Positions 25,148 through 33,604 of a DNA stretch of 64,000 nt are shown here, one piece after another; the stretch's first letter is position 1; each line of letters opens with the position of its first letter. A model generated the notes under the pieces. It had not been told where the DNA came from. It saw only the letters and a list, made by a program, of their open reading frames with translations, and made no database searches. Both the position numbers and the translations under genes were made by a program. Source of the stretch: Halorubrum yunnanense (GTDB lineage: Archaea > Halobacteriota > Halobacteria > Halobacteriales > Haloferacaceae); assembly GCF_026586675.1 (NCBI RefSeq), contig NZ_JAODIX010000019.1, forward strand, positions 131,603 through 195,602. The letters run 5' to 3'.

Positions 25148-25885
25148 TCACGGGTCCACGAGCTCGTCGAACACCTGTCGCTGCGCGGCCGAGAGGTGCT
25201 CGGCGAACGTCGACCGCGCGATCCCGACGGCCGCCGCCACCGCCTCCGCGTCGGCCCCGCGCGGGTACTCGAAGTAGCCGAGCCGTTGGGCGGTCCGGAC
25301 GACCTCGCGCTGTCGGTCGGTAAGCCGCCCCCGGTCGACCACGACCGGATCGCAATCTCCCGACCCGCGAGAGCGGGTGAGCCGCTCGAGCGTGACCGAC
25401 GCCCCGGTGGCCTCGACGGTCTCGACGATCTCGCCGATCGGGTCCACGGAGGGCAGGGAGAGCGTGAGCACGATCCGGTCGGGGCTCGTCCGGACGGTGA
25501 CGTCGGAGACCGGGTGTCCGAGTGACTCGATCGAGCGGCAGGGGTACGGCTCGGTCGAGGGGCTCCGGACCCGGTAGACGTACTCGCCGTCGGCCGCGAA
25601 CACGGGACTCCCGCCGATCTCCCGGTCGGTACGGAACTCCGAGACGACGACGTCGTCGAGCCGGACGCGCTCCACGTCGGCGGCGACCGCCCCGTCGGGA
25701 AGCGCGTCCGCGACCGGCGCGTGCGGCGGGTCGCGGACGGCGAGCCGAGCGCGGACCCCCTCCGATCGGCCCGCGGGCGCCCCGTCGATCGCGCCCTCGC
25801 CGCCGCCGTCGCCGTCGGGAGCGTCCCCGGCGACGACGCCGGTCGAATCGTCGGGCGACGACGAGCGGCGTGACCCCTGCGACAT
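25148..25885 (-). CDS. HTH-10 (Bat-type) transcriptional regulator
   Basis: A 245-residue regulator. An acidic N-terminal tail (about 60 residues) precedes a sensing domain, and the C-terminus has the HTH-10 domain (LTDRQREVVRTAQRLGYFEYPRGADAEAVAAAVG...). It lacks the PAS and GAF domains of full-length Bat. CysCys or His motifs for metal are few (PCRS, GDCD). The gene lies between the copper island and crtI-hop, so the target could be copper genes or the rhodopsin genes. The sequence does not decide between them. Confidence 0.88.
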   Translation of the reverse strand: MSQGSRRSSSPDDSTGVVAGDAPDGDGGGEGAIDGAPAGRSEGVRARLAVRDPPHAPVADALPDGAVAADVERVRLDDVVVSEFRTDREIGGSPVFAADGEYVYRVRSPSTEPYPCRSIESLGHPVSDVTVRTSPDRIVLTLSLPSVDPIGEIVETVEATGASVTLERLTRSRGSGDCDPVVVDRGRLTDRQREVVRTAQRLGYFEYPRGADAEAVAAAVGIARSTFAEHLSAAQRQVFDELVDP

Positions 25886-25960
25886 GTTCGAAACGTGCCG
25901 ACGGACCCGTAAAAGAACGGTCCCGAACGAGTACGTCCCCGGCCGACGCGCCTCGCTCGA

Positions 25961-25968
25961 TTTATAAA
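25961..25968 (+). promoter_or_regulatory. TATA box for crtI
   Basis: TTTATAAA is the strongest promoter-like word in the gap between the regulator and crtI. It would start a transcript near 25988-25992, leaving a leader of about 30 nt before ATG 26022. Confidence 0.55.
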
Positions 25969-26021
25969 GTCCCGTCGTGGGATGGACACGACTCACGAGA
26001 CCGGGGTCCCTCTGATCGACG

Positions 26022-27545
26022 ATGACAACGCGCGGGCTCGACGGAGTCTCAGTCGGTGTCGTGGGCGGCGGAGTCGGCGGGCTCTCGGCGGCGGCGCACC
26101 TCGCCGACGAGGGGGCGGAGGTGACGCTGTACGAGCGCCACGAGCGCGTGGGCGGGGTCGCGGGCCGGCTCGAACGCGACGGGTTCCGGTTCGACACCGG
26201 CCCCTCGTGGTACCTCATGCCGGACGTGTTCGAGCGCTTCTTCGAGCGGTTCGGGCACGAGCCGAGCGACTTCTACGAGCTGGAGCGGCTCGACCCGCAC
26301 TACCGCGTGTTCTGGGACGACGGGGACCGGGTCGACGTCCCCGCCGACCCGGACGCGGCCGCGGGGCTGTTCGAGTCGTACGAGGAGGGGGCGGGCGACG
26401 CCTTCCGCCGGTACCTCGACGACGCCGAGACGGCCTACGAGGTCGGGATGGACCGGTTCGTGCTCCCGGGCCGATCGCGGCTCCGCGACTACCTGTCGAC
26501 CGACGTCCTCGCCGGCGGCCGGAAGCTCGACCTGCTCGACACGCTCGACGACCACGTGCGGTCGTACGTCGAACACCCGAAGCTCCGCCAGCTGCTCCAG
26601 TACACCCTCGTCTTCCTCGGCGGGTCGCCGTACAACACCCCGGCGCTGTACCAGCTGATGAGCCACGTCGACTTCGGGCTCGGGGTGTACTACCCGCTCG
26701 GCGGGATGTACGAGGTTATCGAGGCAATCGAGTCGGTCGCGACCGAGCGGGGGGCCGACGTCCACACAGGGGTCGCCGTCACGGGCGTCGAACCGGAGTC
26801 CGACGGGATCGCCGTCGAACTGGGCGGCGACCGCTACGTCCACGACCGGGTCGTCTGCAACGCGCCGCCCGAACACGTCGAGCGCGAGCTGCTCCCCGAC
26901 GGCGCGGTGCCGCGGCTCGGCGGCTACTGGGACCGGCGGACGTACGGTCCGAGCGCGTATCTGCTGTACCTCGGCGTGGAGGGGTCGCTCGACGGATTCG
27001 CGCACCACACGCTCGCGCTGCCCACCGACTGGAAGCCCCACTTCGACGCGATCTTCGACGACCCGGCGTGGCCCGAGGACCCGACGGTGTACGTGAACGT
27101 GCCCTCGCGCACCGACCCGTCGGTCGCGCCCGACGGCCACGAGGCGGTCGTGACGCTCGTCCCGCTCGCGCCGGGACTCGACGACGGGCCCGACCGCAGG
27201 GCCGCGTTCCGGGATCGCGTCCTCGACGCGGTCGCGTCGTACACCGGAACCGACCTCCGCGACCGGATCGTCGTCGAGGAGTCGGCCTGCGTCTCCGAGT
27301 TCGCGGAGCGGTTCGACCGACCGGGCGGGAGCGCGCTCGGCCTCGCGCACACCGCGACGCAGACGGGGCCGCTCCGGCCCGGCCCGCGAGTCCGAGGGGT
27401 CGACCGCCTCTACTACGTCGGCGGGAGCAGCAACCCCGGGATCGGCGTGCCGATGTGCCTGCTGAGCGGCGAGCACTGCGCCGACGCGGTCGCGGACGAC
27501 GTCGCGGGCGGGAGTCTCGACCGGATTCCGACGCTCGGACGCTGA
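26022..27545 (+). CDS. crtI: Phytoene desaturase / carotenoid dehydrogenase (CrtI type)
   Basis: A 507-residue FAD enzyme. GVVGGGVGGLSAAAHLADEG (residues 10-29) is the dinucleotide-binding fold, followed by ERHERVGGVAGR and FDTGPSW. Near the C-terminus VGGSSNPGIGVPMCLLSGE is the family signature. It desaturates phytoene toward lycopene and the carotenoids that give retinal and bacterioruberin. The next gene is halorhodopsin, whose chromophore is retinal, so the pairing makes metabolic sense. The start ATG 26022 is the only candidate before the FAD motif; an upstream ATG at 25982 is out of frame. Confidence 0.93.
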   Translation: MTTRGLDGVSVGVVGGGVGGLSAAAHLADEGAEVTLYERHERVGGVAGRLERDGFRFDTGPSWYLMPDVFERFFERFGHEPSDFYELERLDPHYRVFWDDGDRVDVPADPDAAAGLFESYEEGAGDAFRRYLDDAETAYEVGMDRFVLPGRSRLRDYLSTDVLAGGRKLDLLDTLDDHVRSYVEHPKLRQLLQYTLVFLGGSPYNTPALYQLMSHVDFGLGVYYPLGGMYEVIEAIESVATERGADVHTGVAVTGVEPESDGIAVELGGDRYVHDRVVCNAPPEHVERELLPDGAVPRLGGYWDRRTYGPSAYLLYLGVEGSLDGFAHHTLALPTDWKPHFDAIFDDPAWPEDPTVYVNVPSRTDPSVAPDGHEAVVTLVPLAPGLDDGPDRRAAFRDRVLDAVASYTGTDLRDRIVVEESACVSEFAERFDRPGGSALGLAHTATQTGPLRPGPRVRGVDRLYYVGGSSNPGIGVPMCLLSGEHCADAVADDVAGGSLDRIPTLGR

Positions 27546-27632
27546 GGGGGCCGCGATACCGCCCGTCGAGCGGTCGCTTCGAGCGCCGGACCGCTCCGAA
27601 CACTCGTCTCCGAGGCCGAAACCATCTCACAT

Positions 27633-27652
27633 ACCCTTACTCGTCAGGTTGG
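27633..27652 (+). promoter_or_regulatory. Candidate Bat-like upstream activator site of hop
   Basis: A site centred about 49 nt before ATG 27691 reads ACCCTTACTCGTCAGGTTGG. It partly resembles the UAS of the Halobacterium bop promoter (roughly ACCnnACTAGTTnGG, from memory), which sits at a similar distance. Two of the last matches fail. The assignment is tentative. Confidence 0.3.
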
Positions 27653-27655
27653 TGG

Positions 27656-27663
27656 ATTTAATT
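27656..27663 (+). promoter_or_regulatory. TATA box for halorhodopsin
   Basis: ATTTAATT lies 28-35 nt before ATG 27691. It fits a leaderless or nearly leaderless transcript and supports 27691 rather than the upstream in-frame GTG at 27649 or ATG at 27667. Confidence 0.6.
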
Positions 27664-27690
27664 ACCATGCAACGTTGTTATGAACGTCGT

Positions 27691-28545
27691 ATGATCGAAA
27701 CAGCAGCGGCTGATTTACTCGCAAGCGGAACAGTCCCGCTCGAAATGACGCAGACCCAGATCTTCGAGGCCATTCAGAGCAACCAGCTCCTGGCCTCGTC
27801 GCTCTGGATCAACATCGCCCTCGCCGGCCTGTCGATCCTCCTCTTCCTCTACATGGGGCGGAACTTGGAGGACCCGCGCGCACAGCTCATCTTCGTCGCC
27901 GCCATGATGGTGCCGCTGGTGTCCATCTCCAGCTACACCGGGCTCATCTCCGGACTCACGGTAAGCTTCCTCGAGATGCCGGCCGGACACGCCTTGGCCG
28001 GTCAAGAGGTGCTCACCCCGTGGGGTCGGTATCTCACGTGGGCGCTGTCGACGCCGATGATCCTCATCGCGCTCGGCCTACTCGCCGGCTCGAACATGAC
28101 GAAGCTGTTCACCGCCGTCACGGCCGATATCGGGATGTGCGTCACGGGCCTCGCGGCCGCGCTGACGACGTCTTCCTACATGCTGCGCTGGGTCTGGTAC
28201 GTCATCAGCTGCGCGTTCTTCGTCGTCGTCCTCTACATCCTGCTCGCCGAGTGGGCCGAGGACGCCGAGATCGCCGGCACCGCTGAGATCTTCAACACGC
28301 TAAAGGTGCTCACCGTGGTTCTCTGGCTCGGCTACCCGATCTTCTGGGCGCTCGGCGCCGAGGGGCTCGCGGTGCTCGACGTCGCGATCACCTCGTGGGC
28401 CTACAGCGGGATGGACATCATCGCGAAGTACCTCTTCGCGTTCCTCCTCCTGCGCTGGGTCGCCGATAACGAGCGCACGGTCTCCGACGTGGCGGCCGGC
28501 CTCGGCTCGGTCTCCCGCAGCGGCGCGGTCTCGGCGGACGACTGA
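27691..28545 (+). CDS. hop: Halorhodopsin, light-driven chloride pump
   Basis: A 284-residue, seven-helix retinal protein. Helix C reads RYLTWALSTPMILIALGLL (from Arg113): the proton-acceptor Asp of bacteriorhodopsin is Thr116, the TS/ST motif is present (Ser120) and the proton-donor Asp is Ala127. These are the hallmarks of a chloride pump rather than a proton pump. The Schiff-base lysine is Lys246 in YSGMDIIAKY. The N-terminus before helix A has about 35 residues. It follows crtI on the same strand, separated by 145 nt with its own TATA box. It helps offset osmotic and membrane potential stress in light. Confidence 0.97.
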   Translation: MIETAAADLLASGTVPLEMTQTQIFEAIQSNQLLASSLWINIALAGLSILLFLYMGRNLEDPRAQLIFVAAMMVPLVSISSYTGLISGLTVSFLEMPAGHALAGQEVLTPWGRYLTWALSTPMILIALGLLAGSNMTKLFTAVTADIGMCVTGLAAALTTSSYMLRWVWYVISCAFFVVVLYILLAEWAEDAEIAGTAEIFNTLKVLTVVLWLGYPIFWALGAEGLAVLDVAITSWAYSGMDIIAKYLFAFLLLRWVADNERTVSDVAAGLGSVSRSGAVSADD

Positions 28546-28555
28546 CGACGCGGTC

Positions 28556-28582
28556 GCGGTCTCTCTTTACCGCTCTCTTTTC
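28556..28582 (+). terminator. Pyrimidine-rich terminator after hop
   Basis: The hop stop is followed by GCGGTCTCTCTTTACC and then CTCTCTTTTCCGC. This T/C-rich stretch fits a haloarchaeal termination site, which relies on U-rich RNA. No stable hairpin is needed or seen. Confidence 0.45.
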
Positions 28583-28662
28583 CGCTGGCTCCGACGCCCG
28601 TCAGCCGCCGGCACGGCGGCTAAGAGACAAGCGCTAAACCCGCGGCGGCGGTGATACGGGAC

Positions 28663-29001
28663 ATGAAACAGGCCATCGTCGCCCGGACGGACATCGGCAT
28701 GGGCGAGGGGAAGCTCGCCGCGCAGGTCGCGCACGCCTCGCTGTCCGCGTATCAGGACGCGGGGCGGCGCGCCCGGAAGAAGTGGCAGGGGGAGGGACAG
28801 AAGAAGATCGTGTTGAAGGGCGACTCCGAGAGCCAGCTGTTCGCGCTGGCCGACAAGGCCGACACGGAGGGGCTCCCGTACGCGATCGTCCGGGACGCGG
28901 GCCACACCCAGCTGGAGCCGGGGACCGTCACCGCGCTCGCCGTGGGCCCCGCCCGCGACGACACCGTCGACCGCGTGACCGGCGACCTCTCGCTGTACTG
29001 A
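28663..29001 (+). CDS. pth2: Peptidyl-tRNA hydrolase, archaeal Pth2 type
   Basis: A 112-residue enzyme that frees tRNA from prematurely dropped peptidyl-tRNA. The family residues are present: [25 protein letters not shown] near the N-terminus and [16 protein letters not shown] near the C-terminus. ATG 28663 gives the usual start (MKQAIV). Its stop codon abuts the next start codon (29002), so the gene is cotranscribed with truD. Confidence 0.97.
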   Translation: MKQAIVARTDIGMGEGKLAAQVAHASLSAYQDAGRRARKKWQGEGQKKIVLKGDSESQLFALADKADTEGLPYAIVRDAGHTQLEPGTVTALAVGPARDDTVDRVTGDLSLY

Positions 29002-30537
29002 ATGGCCCCGCAACGCCCCCTCCGCGAGGCCCATCCGACCGAGCGCGCGGTCGGTCTCGACTACTACGTCAGCGGCGCCGACGGGATCGGCGGTCGACTC
29101 CGCGACTCCCCGGAGGATTTCCGGGTCCGCGAGCTGGAGGCGTTCGAGCCGGAGCCTCTGGGGGTCGACACGGGGAGCTACCCGGAGCTCGTCGTCCGCG
29201 TCACGCTGCGCGACTGGGACACGAACGACTTCGCGCGCCGGATCTCCGACGCGCTCGGCGTCAGCCGCGAGCGCGTCTCCTGGGCCGGCACGAAGGACAA
29301 GCGCGCGGTCACCACGCAGCTGTTCACGCTCCGCGAGGTCGACCCCGACGACCTCCCCGAGATCCGCGGCGCCGACATCGAACCGCTCGGGCGGGCGGGC
29401 CGGCGGCTCTCCTTCGGCGACCTCGCGGGCAACGCCTTCGAGATCCGCGTCGCCGACGCGGCCGACGAGGCGCCCGACCGCGTCGCGGACGCGGTGCGTG
29501 ACCTCCGGGCGTTCGCGGGTGACGAAGGCGACGACGCGGAGTCGGCGGCGGGCGACGGTGCCTCCGCGGACGCCGACCGATCCGCGATCGACGCGACCGT
29601 CGGCGTCCCGAACTACTTCGGCCAGCAGCGCTTCGGCAGCCGCCGGCCCGTCACCCACGTCGTCGGGCTCGCGGTCGCCCGGAACGACCCGCGCGAAGCG
29701 GTCCGGCTGTACGCGGGCAACCCGGCGGCGACGGAGCCGGACGACACCCGGGCCGCGCGGGACCGCGTCGACGCCGCGTTCGGGGTGGACGCCGACGCGG
29801 CCGAGGGAGGCGTCACCGGCGGGGTGGCCGCCGACGTCGACGACGCCGAGCGCTCCGCGGCCGACGGCACCGGCGACGGCGACTGGAGCGCCTGCCTCGA
29901 CGCGATCCCCGGCAAGCTCAGGTTCGAGCGCTCGATGGTCCACCGGCTCGCCGACCGCGGCGTCGACCCCGACGCGCCGCCCGATCACGAGGACTGGTGG
30001 CACGCGCTGGAGGCGGTCCCGTCGAACCTCCAGCGGCTGTTCGTCAACGCCGCGCAGTCGTTCTGCTTCAACCGGATCGCCAGCGAGCGGCTCCACCGGG
30101 GGCTCCCGTTCGACCGCCCCGTCCCCGGTGACGTCGTCTGCTTCGCCGACGGCGACGCCCCCGACGAGCTGTACGCGCCCGACACCGACCGGCTCCAGCG
30201 CGTCGACGCCGACCGCGTGTCGGTCGTCTCGCGGCACTGCGAGCGCGGGCGGGCGTTCGTTACCGCCCCGCTCGTCGGCACGGAGACCGAGCTCGGCGGC
30301 GGCGAGCCCGGCGAGATCGAGCGCGAGGTCCTCGCCGACGCCGGGATCGAGCCGGGCGACTTCGCGCTTCCGGGGGAGTTCGACTCGTCTGGCACCCGGC
30401 GGGCGATCCTCCTGCGGACCGACCTCGACGCGTCGTTCGACGACGGCGACCCGCGGTTCGCGTTCGCGCTCCCGAGCGGCTCGTACGCGACCGTGCTGCT
30501 CCGGGAGTTCACAAAGCGCGGTCCGCTCGACCTCTGA
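29002..30537 (+). CDS. truD: tRNA pseudouridine synthase TruD
   Basis: A 511-residue pseudouridine synthase acting on tRNA position 13. [13 protein letters not shown] carries the family's catalytic Asp; [17 protein letters not shown] is the TRUD-domain motif. It is longer than the E. coli enzyme because of two acidic, Asp/Ala-rich inserts (around residues 170-195 and 255-300) and an extended N-terminus. ATG 29002 follows the pth2 stop without a gap. Confidence 0.94.
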   Translation: MAPQRPLREAHPTERAVGLDYYVSGADGIGGRLRDSPEDFRVRELEAFEPEPLGVDTGSYPELVVRVTLRDWDTNDFARRISDALGVSRERVSWAGTKDKRAVTTQLFTLREVDPDDLPEIRGADIEPLGRAGRRLSFGDLAGNAFEIRVADAADEAPDRVADAVRDLRAFAGDEGDDAESAAGDGASADADRSAIDATVGVPNYFGQQRFGSRRPVTHVVGLAVARNDPREAVRLYAGNPAATEPDDTRAARDRVDAAFGVDADAAEGGVTGGVAADVDDAERSAADGTGDGDWSACLDAIPGKLRFERSMVHRLADRGVDPDAPPDHEDWWHALEAVPSNLQRLFVNAAQSFCFNRIASERLHRGLPFDRPVPGDVVCFADGDAPDELYAPDTDRLQRVDADRVSVVSRHCERGRAFVTAPLVGTETELGGGEPGEIEREVLADAGIEPGDFALPGEFDSSGTRRAILLRTDLDASFDDGDPRFAFALPSGSYATVLLREFTKRGPLDL

Positions 30538-30660
30538 TCGGGGCGTCGACCTCGAATTGATCCGCGTTCGTGTATCGAACAGCCGTTCCAGACGCCGAGA
30601 CCCCCACGATACTGCGACCCGTTCCGAGCCGCTTTTGTGCGGGAGCCGTCAATCGAGGCC

Positions 30661-31215
30661 ATGACCCGGATCGTCGTCATCGACCTCCACGGCCAGTTCA
30701 CGCACCTCGAACGGCGCGCGCTCCGAGATATCGGCGTCGACACCGAGATCGTCTCCGCCGACGCGCCGGCCGGCGAGGTCGAGGCCGACGGGATCGTCCT
30801 CTCGGGCGGCCCCGACATGGACCGCGTCGGCAACGCGCCCGACTACCTCGACTTGGACGTTCCCGTCTTCGGGATCTGCCTCGGGATGCAGCTCATCGCG
30901 ACCGAGTGCGGCGGCGCGGTCGGCGGCGGCGACTACGGCGGCTACGCCGACGTCGACGTGGAGATCGTCGACGACGAGGACCCCCTCGTCGGGTCGCTCG
31001 CGCCCGAGACCCGCGTCTGGGCCTCCCACGCCGACGAGGTGAAAGAGCTCCCGGAGGGGTTCACCCGCGCCGCCACCTCCGACGTCTGCGGCATCGAGGC
31101 GATGTCGAACCCCGAGACCGACCGCTACGGCGTGCAGTGGCACCCGGAAGTCGCCCACACCGAGCGCGGCGAGGAGGTCTTCGAGAACTTCGTCGACATC
31201 TGCGAGTCCGCGTAG
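30661..31215 (+). CDS. guaAA: GMP synthase glutaminase subunit
   Basis: The glutamine amidotransferase half of archaeal split GMP synthase, 184 residues. The triad is Cys73 (FGICLGMQ), His161 and Glu163 (QWHPEVAHTE). SGGPDMDR provides the oxyanion region. Archaea encode the ATP-pyrophosphatase half elsewhere; it is not in this window. ATG 30661 is chosen because MTRIVVIDLHG begins the conserved fold. The gene is followed 7 nt later by the convergent uspA stop. Confidence 0.95.
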   Translation: MTRIVVIDLHGQFTHLERRALRDIGVDTEIVSADAPAGEVEADGIVLSGGPDMDRVGNAPDYLDLDVPVFGICLGMQLIATECGGAVGGGDYGGYADVDVEIVDDEDPLVGSLAPETRVWASHADEVKELPEGFTRAATSDVCGIEAMSNPETDRYGVQWHPEVAHTERGEEVFENFVDICESA

Positions 31216-31222
31216 GAGTTTC

Positions 31223-31648
31223 TCACCGCTTCAGCCGCGCGGTCAACACCGGGACCTCGCTGTGTCGCACGACCCGCTCGGCGACCGACCCGGCCGCGAG
31301 GAACCGACCGACGCCGGTCCGCCCGTGCGTCCCCATCACGATCAGGTCGACCTCGTAGTCGTCCGCGGCGTCCAGGATCTCCTCGTGCGGGCGACCCCGC
31401 CGGAGGTGTCGCTCGACCGGGACCTCGCGTCCTTCGCCGGCCGCCGCGACGGCGTCGAGCGCGCGCTCGCCGCGCTCCTCCTCCCGCTCGACGACTACGT
31501 CCCAGCCGTCGGCGCCCGCGATCGTCTCGTCGACCACGAACAGCGCGTGGATCCGCGCGTCCGCGAGCTCGGCGAGGTAACACGCGTGCTCGACGGCGGC
31601 GTCGCTCCCCGGGCTCCCGTCCGTCGGACAGAGGACCTCGTCGTACAT
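31223..31648 (-). CDS. Universal stress protein (UspA family)
   Basis: A 141-residue protein with the UspA fold: [21 protein letters not shown] at the N-terminus and the ATP-binding [16 protein letters not shown] near residues 108-123. It probably forms a dimer and binds ATP. Small soluble UspA proteins are numerous in haloarchaea, and their individual roles are unknown. The gene reads toward guaA, 7 nt away. Confidence 0.94.
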   Translation of the reverse strand: MYDEVLCPTDGSPGSDAAVEHACYLAELADARIHALFVVDETIAGADGWDVVVEREEERGERALDAVAAAGEGREVPVERHLRRGRPHEEILDAADDYEVDLIVMGTHGRTGVGRFLAAGSVAERVVRHSEVPVLTARLKR

Positions 31649-31672
31649 CGGGGGCGAGCCTCCCCGCCCGCC

Positions 31673-31870
31673 TCAGAGCCGATACCGCCGGACGTGTTCC
31701 GTCCCGCAGCTCGGGCACTCGCGGCGGTACTCGACGGTCGCGCCGGAGGTGGCCGCCTCCCACTCGCTCGCGTCGTCGACGAACCCGCACTCCTCACAGG
31801 CGTGCGACCCCTCGCCCAGCCGCGCGCGGAGCCGCTCGAACGCCGACCTGCCGCCGTGGCTCAGTGACAT
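31673..31870 (-). CDS. Small zinc-finger protein
   Basis: A 65-residue protein with two CxxC knuckles, CEECG and CPSCG, spaced to bind one zinc ion. Families of this kind are widespread in haloarchaea. The layout resembles the HVO_0649-type zinc-finger protein, a name taken from memory. AT-rich sequence ATATACAATAA (31879-31889) upstream is a plausible promoter for a short or absent leader. Function unknown. Confidence 0.75.
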   Translation of the reverse strand: MSLSHGGRSAFERLRARLGEGSHACEECGFVDDASEWEAATSGATVEYRRECPSCGTEHVRRYRL

Positions 31871-32000
31871 ACGGTACCAATATACAATAACACGATTAAT
31901 AATTACTGATGCTGCGGGGGACGCTCATCGCACACGTCCGTGACCGACACTCTCGGTGACAAGAACGAGCCGTCGGCTGGCGGTCGGATTCGTCGACCGC

Positions 32001-32015
32001 AAAAACGGGAGAAAA
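32001..32015 (-). terminator. T-rich terminator of the L37Ae-rpoP-pcc1-pfdB operon
   Basis: Read on the minus strand, TTTT and TTTTT tracts follow the DUF3194 stop (32023) within about 20 nt. Such runs of T terminate archaeal RNA polymerase. Confidence 0.5.
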
Positions 32016-32022
32016 CGGCCGC

Positions 32023-32265
32023 CTACTCGGCGAACAGCTCGTCGACCGCCTCGCCGGCGGTCTCGGCCGCCTCGCGGGCGACCGCGTCGGGGTCGGGGTC
32101 GTCGGGGGCGTTCAGGTAGACGTCGACGTCGAGTACGCCCTCCTCGAACGTCACCGTGACGTCAAGGTCGGTCACCGCCGACTGGTCGTAGTGGGCGAAA
32201 ACGACGCCCTCCGCGGCCTCGGCCGCGGTGCGGACCACTTCGTCGTCCGCCGGCTCGTCGCTCAT
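32023..32265 (-). CDS. DUF3194 family protein
   Basis: An 80-residue acidic protein found next to prefoldin beta in many archaea, classified as DUF3194. It looks like an alpha/beta fold with a conserved TVTFEEGVLDVDVYLN stretch. ATG 32265 starts just upstream of the first helix. Its fixed position beside pfdB suggests a chaperone or translation-linked role. It is the last gene of the operon. Confidence 0.8.
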   Translation of the reverse strand: MSDEPADDEVVRTAAEAAEGVVFAHYDQSAVTDLDVTVTFEEGVLDVDVYLNAPDDPDPDAVAREAAETAGEAVDELFAE

Positions 32266-32272
32266 CGACCGC

Positions 32273-32671
32273 TTACGCGCCGCCCGCGCCCGGACCGCCC
32301 GGGCCCATCGGACCGCCGCCGCCGGCGCCGCCCTGGAGCATCTGCTGCAGCTCGCCCTGAAGGTCGTCGAACTGCTCTTCCACGCGGTCCTCCTGCTTCT
32401 GGAGCTGCTCGGCGCGGACCTCCAGCGAGTCGACCTTGTTCTCGAGGTCGTCGTAGGCGGACTCGTAGTCCGTCTCCACGAGGACCTCGCCGATCTCGCG
32501 GTACATTCCGGCGTCCTCGTCGACGTCCTCGAGGGCGTCGAGCGCCGTCTTGGACTCGTTGAGCGCGGACTCCGCCTGCTCCTTCTGCTCGGCGACCTGC
32601 TGTGCGGTCTCCTGCAGCTCCTGCAGCTCCTCGATCTTCTCCTGTGCCTCGGGCGGCATGTTCCCTTGCAT
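32273..32671 (-). CDS. pfdB: Prefoldin subunit beta
   Basis: The 132-residue beta subunit of the archaeal prefoldin chaperone, which hands unfolded proteins to the thermosome. Two long coiled-coil helices (about 5-50 and 70-110) flank a beta-hairpin region. The C-terminal tail is Gly-Pro-rich ([15 protein letters not shown]). Start ATG 32671 ([13 protein letters not shown]) is conserved. The alpha subunit is elsewhere. Confidence 0.95.
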   Translation of the reverse strand: MQGNMPPEAQEKIEELQELQETAQQVAEQKEQAESALNESKTALDALEDVDEDAGMYREIGEVLVETDYESAYDDLENKVDSLEVRAEQLQKQEDRVEEQFDDLQGELQQMLQGGAGGGGPMGPGGPGAGGA

Positions 32672-32774
32672 GGACGATAAGAGGCGACCCGGACAGAAAA
32701 ACCCCCGACTTCTCCGACAGGGACCGATTCGACCGACACAGCCCCGAAACGGCGGAATATCGCCGGGGAGACCG

Positions 32775-33038
32775 CTACTCCCGACCGCCTCTTTTCCCGA
32801 CCCGCTCCGCGACCTCAACGAGCCGGGACCAGCTGTTGATCCCGGCGCGGAGGGCGACGAGGTCGTCCGCGGTCACCCGCACCCGGACCGCGCCGCCGTC
32901 GCGGGAGACGGCCGCGGCCGAGCGGGCGTCGTCGATCTCGCCGATTTCGGGCCCGAGCGCGTCGGCGACGAGGCGTGCGCGCCGCTCGGAGGGGTAGGCG
33001 AACGAGAGGACGGTCTCGTGTGCGCGGGACGCCGTCAC
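32775..33038 (-). CDS. pcc1: KEOPS complex subunit Pcc1
   Basis: An 87-residue dimerisation subunit of the KEOPS complex, which makes t6A at position 37 of tRNAs that read ANN codons. The short alpha/beta sequence ends in [17 protein letters not shown], typical of Pcc1. The gene lies between rpoP and pfdB, its usual archaeal neighbourhood. It lies 16 nt downstream of rpoP. Confidence 0.9.
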   Translation of the reverse strand: MTASRAHETVLSFAYPSERRARLVADALGPEIGEIDDARSAAAVSRDGGAVRVRVTADDLVALRAGINSWSRLVEVAERVGKRGGRE

Positions 33039-33054
33039 GGTCGAGAAACCGACG

Positions 33055-33189
33055 TTACTCGACGTTGACTTCCTTCACGTCGGCGCCGCGCTCCTTCAGG
33101 AGGACGCGGTGGCCGCAGTACGGGCAGCGCACGCCGCCGTACTCGTCGAGGGTGACGTCGCGCTTACAGCGGGAGCACTTGTAGCTCAT
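33055..33189 (-). CDS. rpoP: DNA-directed RNA polymerase subunit P
   Basis: A 44-residue protein read by hand: [10 protein letters not shown] at the start and [14 protein letters not shown] later. Two CxxC pairs form the zinc ribbon of RNA polymerase subunit P (Rpb12 homologue), and the C-terminus is a conserved basic-acidic tail. The start ATG is at 33187-33189 and the stop TAA at 33055-33057. It lies 4 nt downstream of the L37Ae gene. Confidence 0.96.
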   Translation of the reverse strand: MSYKCSRCKRDVTLDEYGGVRCPYCGHRVLLKERGADVKEVNVE

Positions 33190-33193
33190 CGTC

Positions 33194-33460
33194 CTATTCC
33201 TCGTCGGCGAGCGCGGCGCGGATGGAGCGGCGGACGGTGCGGCCGCCGGGGGTCTCGGGGCGGTACGCGCCGCCCGTGAACGTCTCCCCGGTCTCCTCGT
33301 TCACCCAGATGCCTGTGCCCTTGCGCGTGACGTCGTCGCCGTCGACGGTAGCGTTCTGCATCTCCGCTTCGATGTCCTGGACGCGCTTCCGGGAAACCCG
33401 GCCGTAGCGAGCGCCGAATCGGCCCGCACTACCGGTGCTTCGTGCCTTGTCCTCAGCCAT
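33194..33460 (-). CDS. rpl37ae: Ribosomal protein L37Ae (eL43), zinc-less variant
   Basis: An 88-residue ribosomal protein. The N-terminus ([18 protein letters not shown]) and the C-terminus ([19 protein letters not shown]) match L37Ae. The central zinc ribbon has lost all its cysteines: the whole protein contains no Cys, and [20 protein letters not shown] replaces the usual CxxC...CxxC region. Zinc-binding versions are found in many archaea. A second copy with cysteines could exist elsewhere. It begins the operon with rpoP, pcc1, pfdB and the DUF3194 gene. Confidence 0.93.
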   Translation of the reverse strand: MAEDKARSTGSAGRFGARYGRVSRKRVQDIEAEMQNATVDGDDVTRKGTGIWVNEETGETFTGGAYRPETPGGRTVRRSIRAALADEE

Positions 33461-33487
33461 AGTGCATCCGTCTACCGCCAGCGCGCG

Positions 33488-33497
33488 TAAAAAGGCT
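33488..33497 (-). promoter_or_regulatory. TATA box of the L37Ae operon
   Basis: On the minus strand CCTTTTTACG lies about 32 nt before the L37Ae start codon, consistent with a leader of a few nucleotides. Confidence 0.5.
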
Positions 33498-33604
33498 ACG
33501 AGTCGGGGGCGTCACGGGAGACGGCGATCCGACCGACCCCGGACGCGGAATCGCGCCGTTTCGACAGCGATACGGCATTTAAATATTCGATCTCGACGGC
33601 GACA

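Noticed and set aside
27649-27690. Halorhodopsin start at GTG 27649
   Set aside because: The extra 14 residues overlap the TATA-like ATTTAATT, and 27691 gives normal leaderless spacing.
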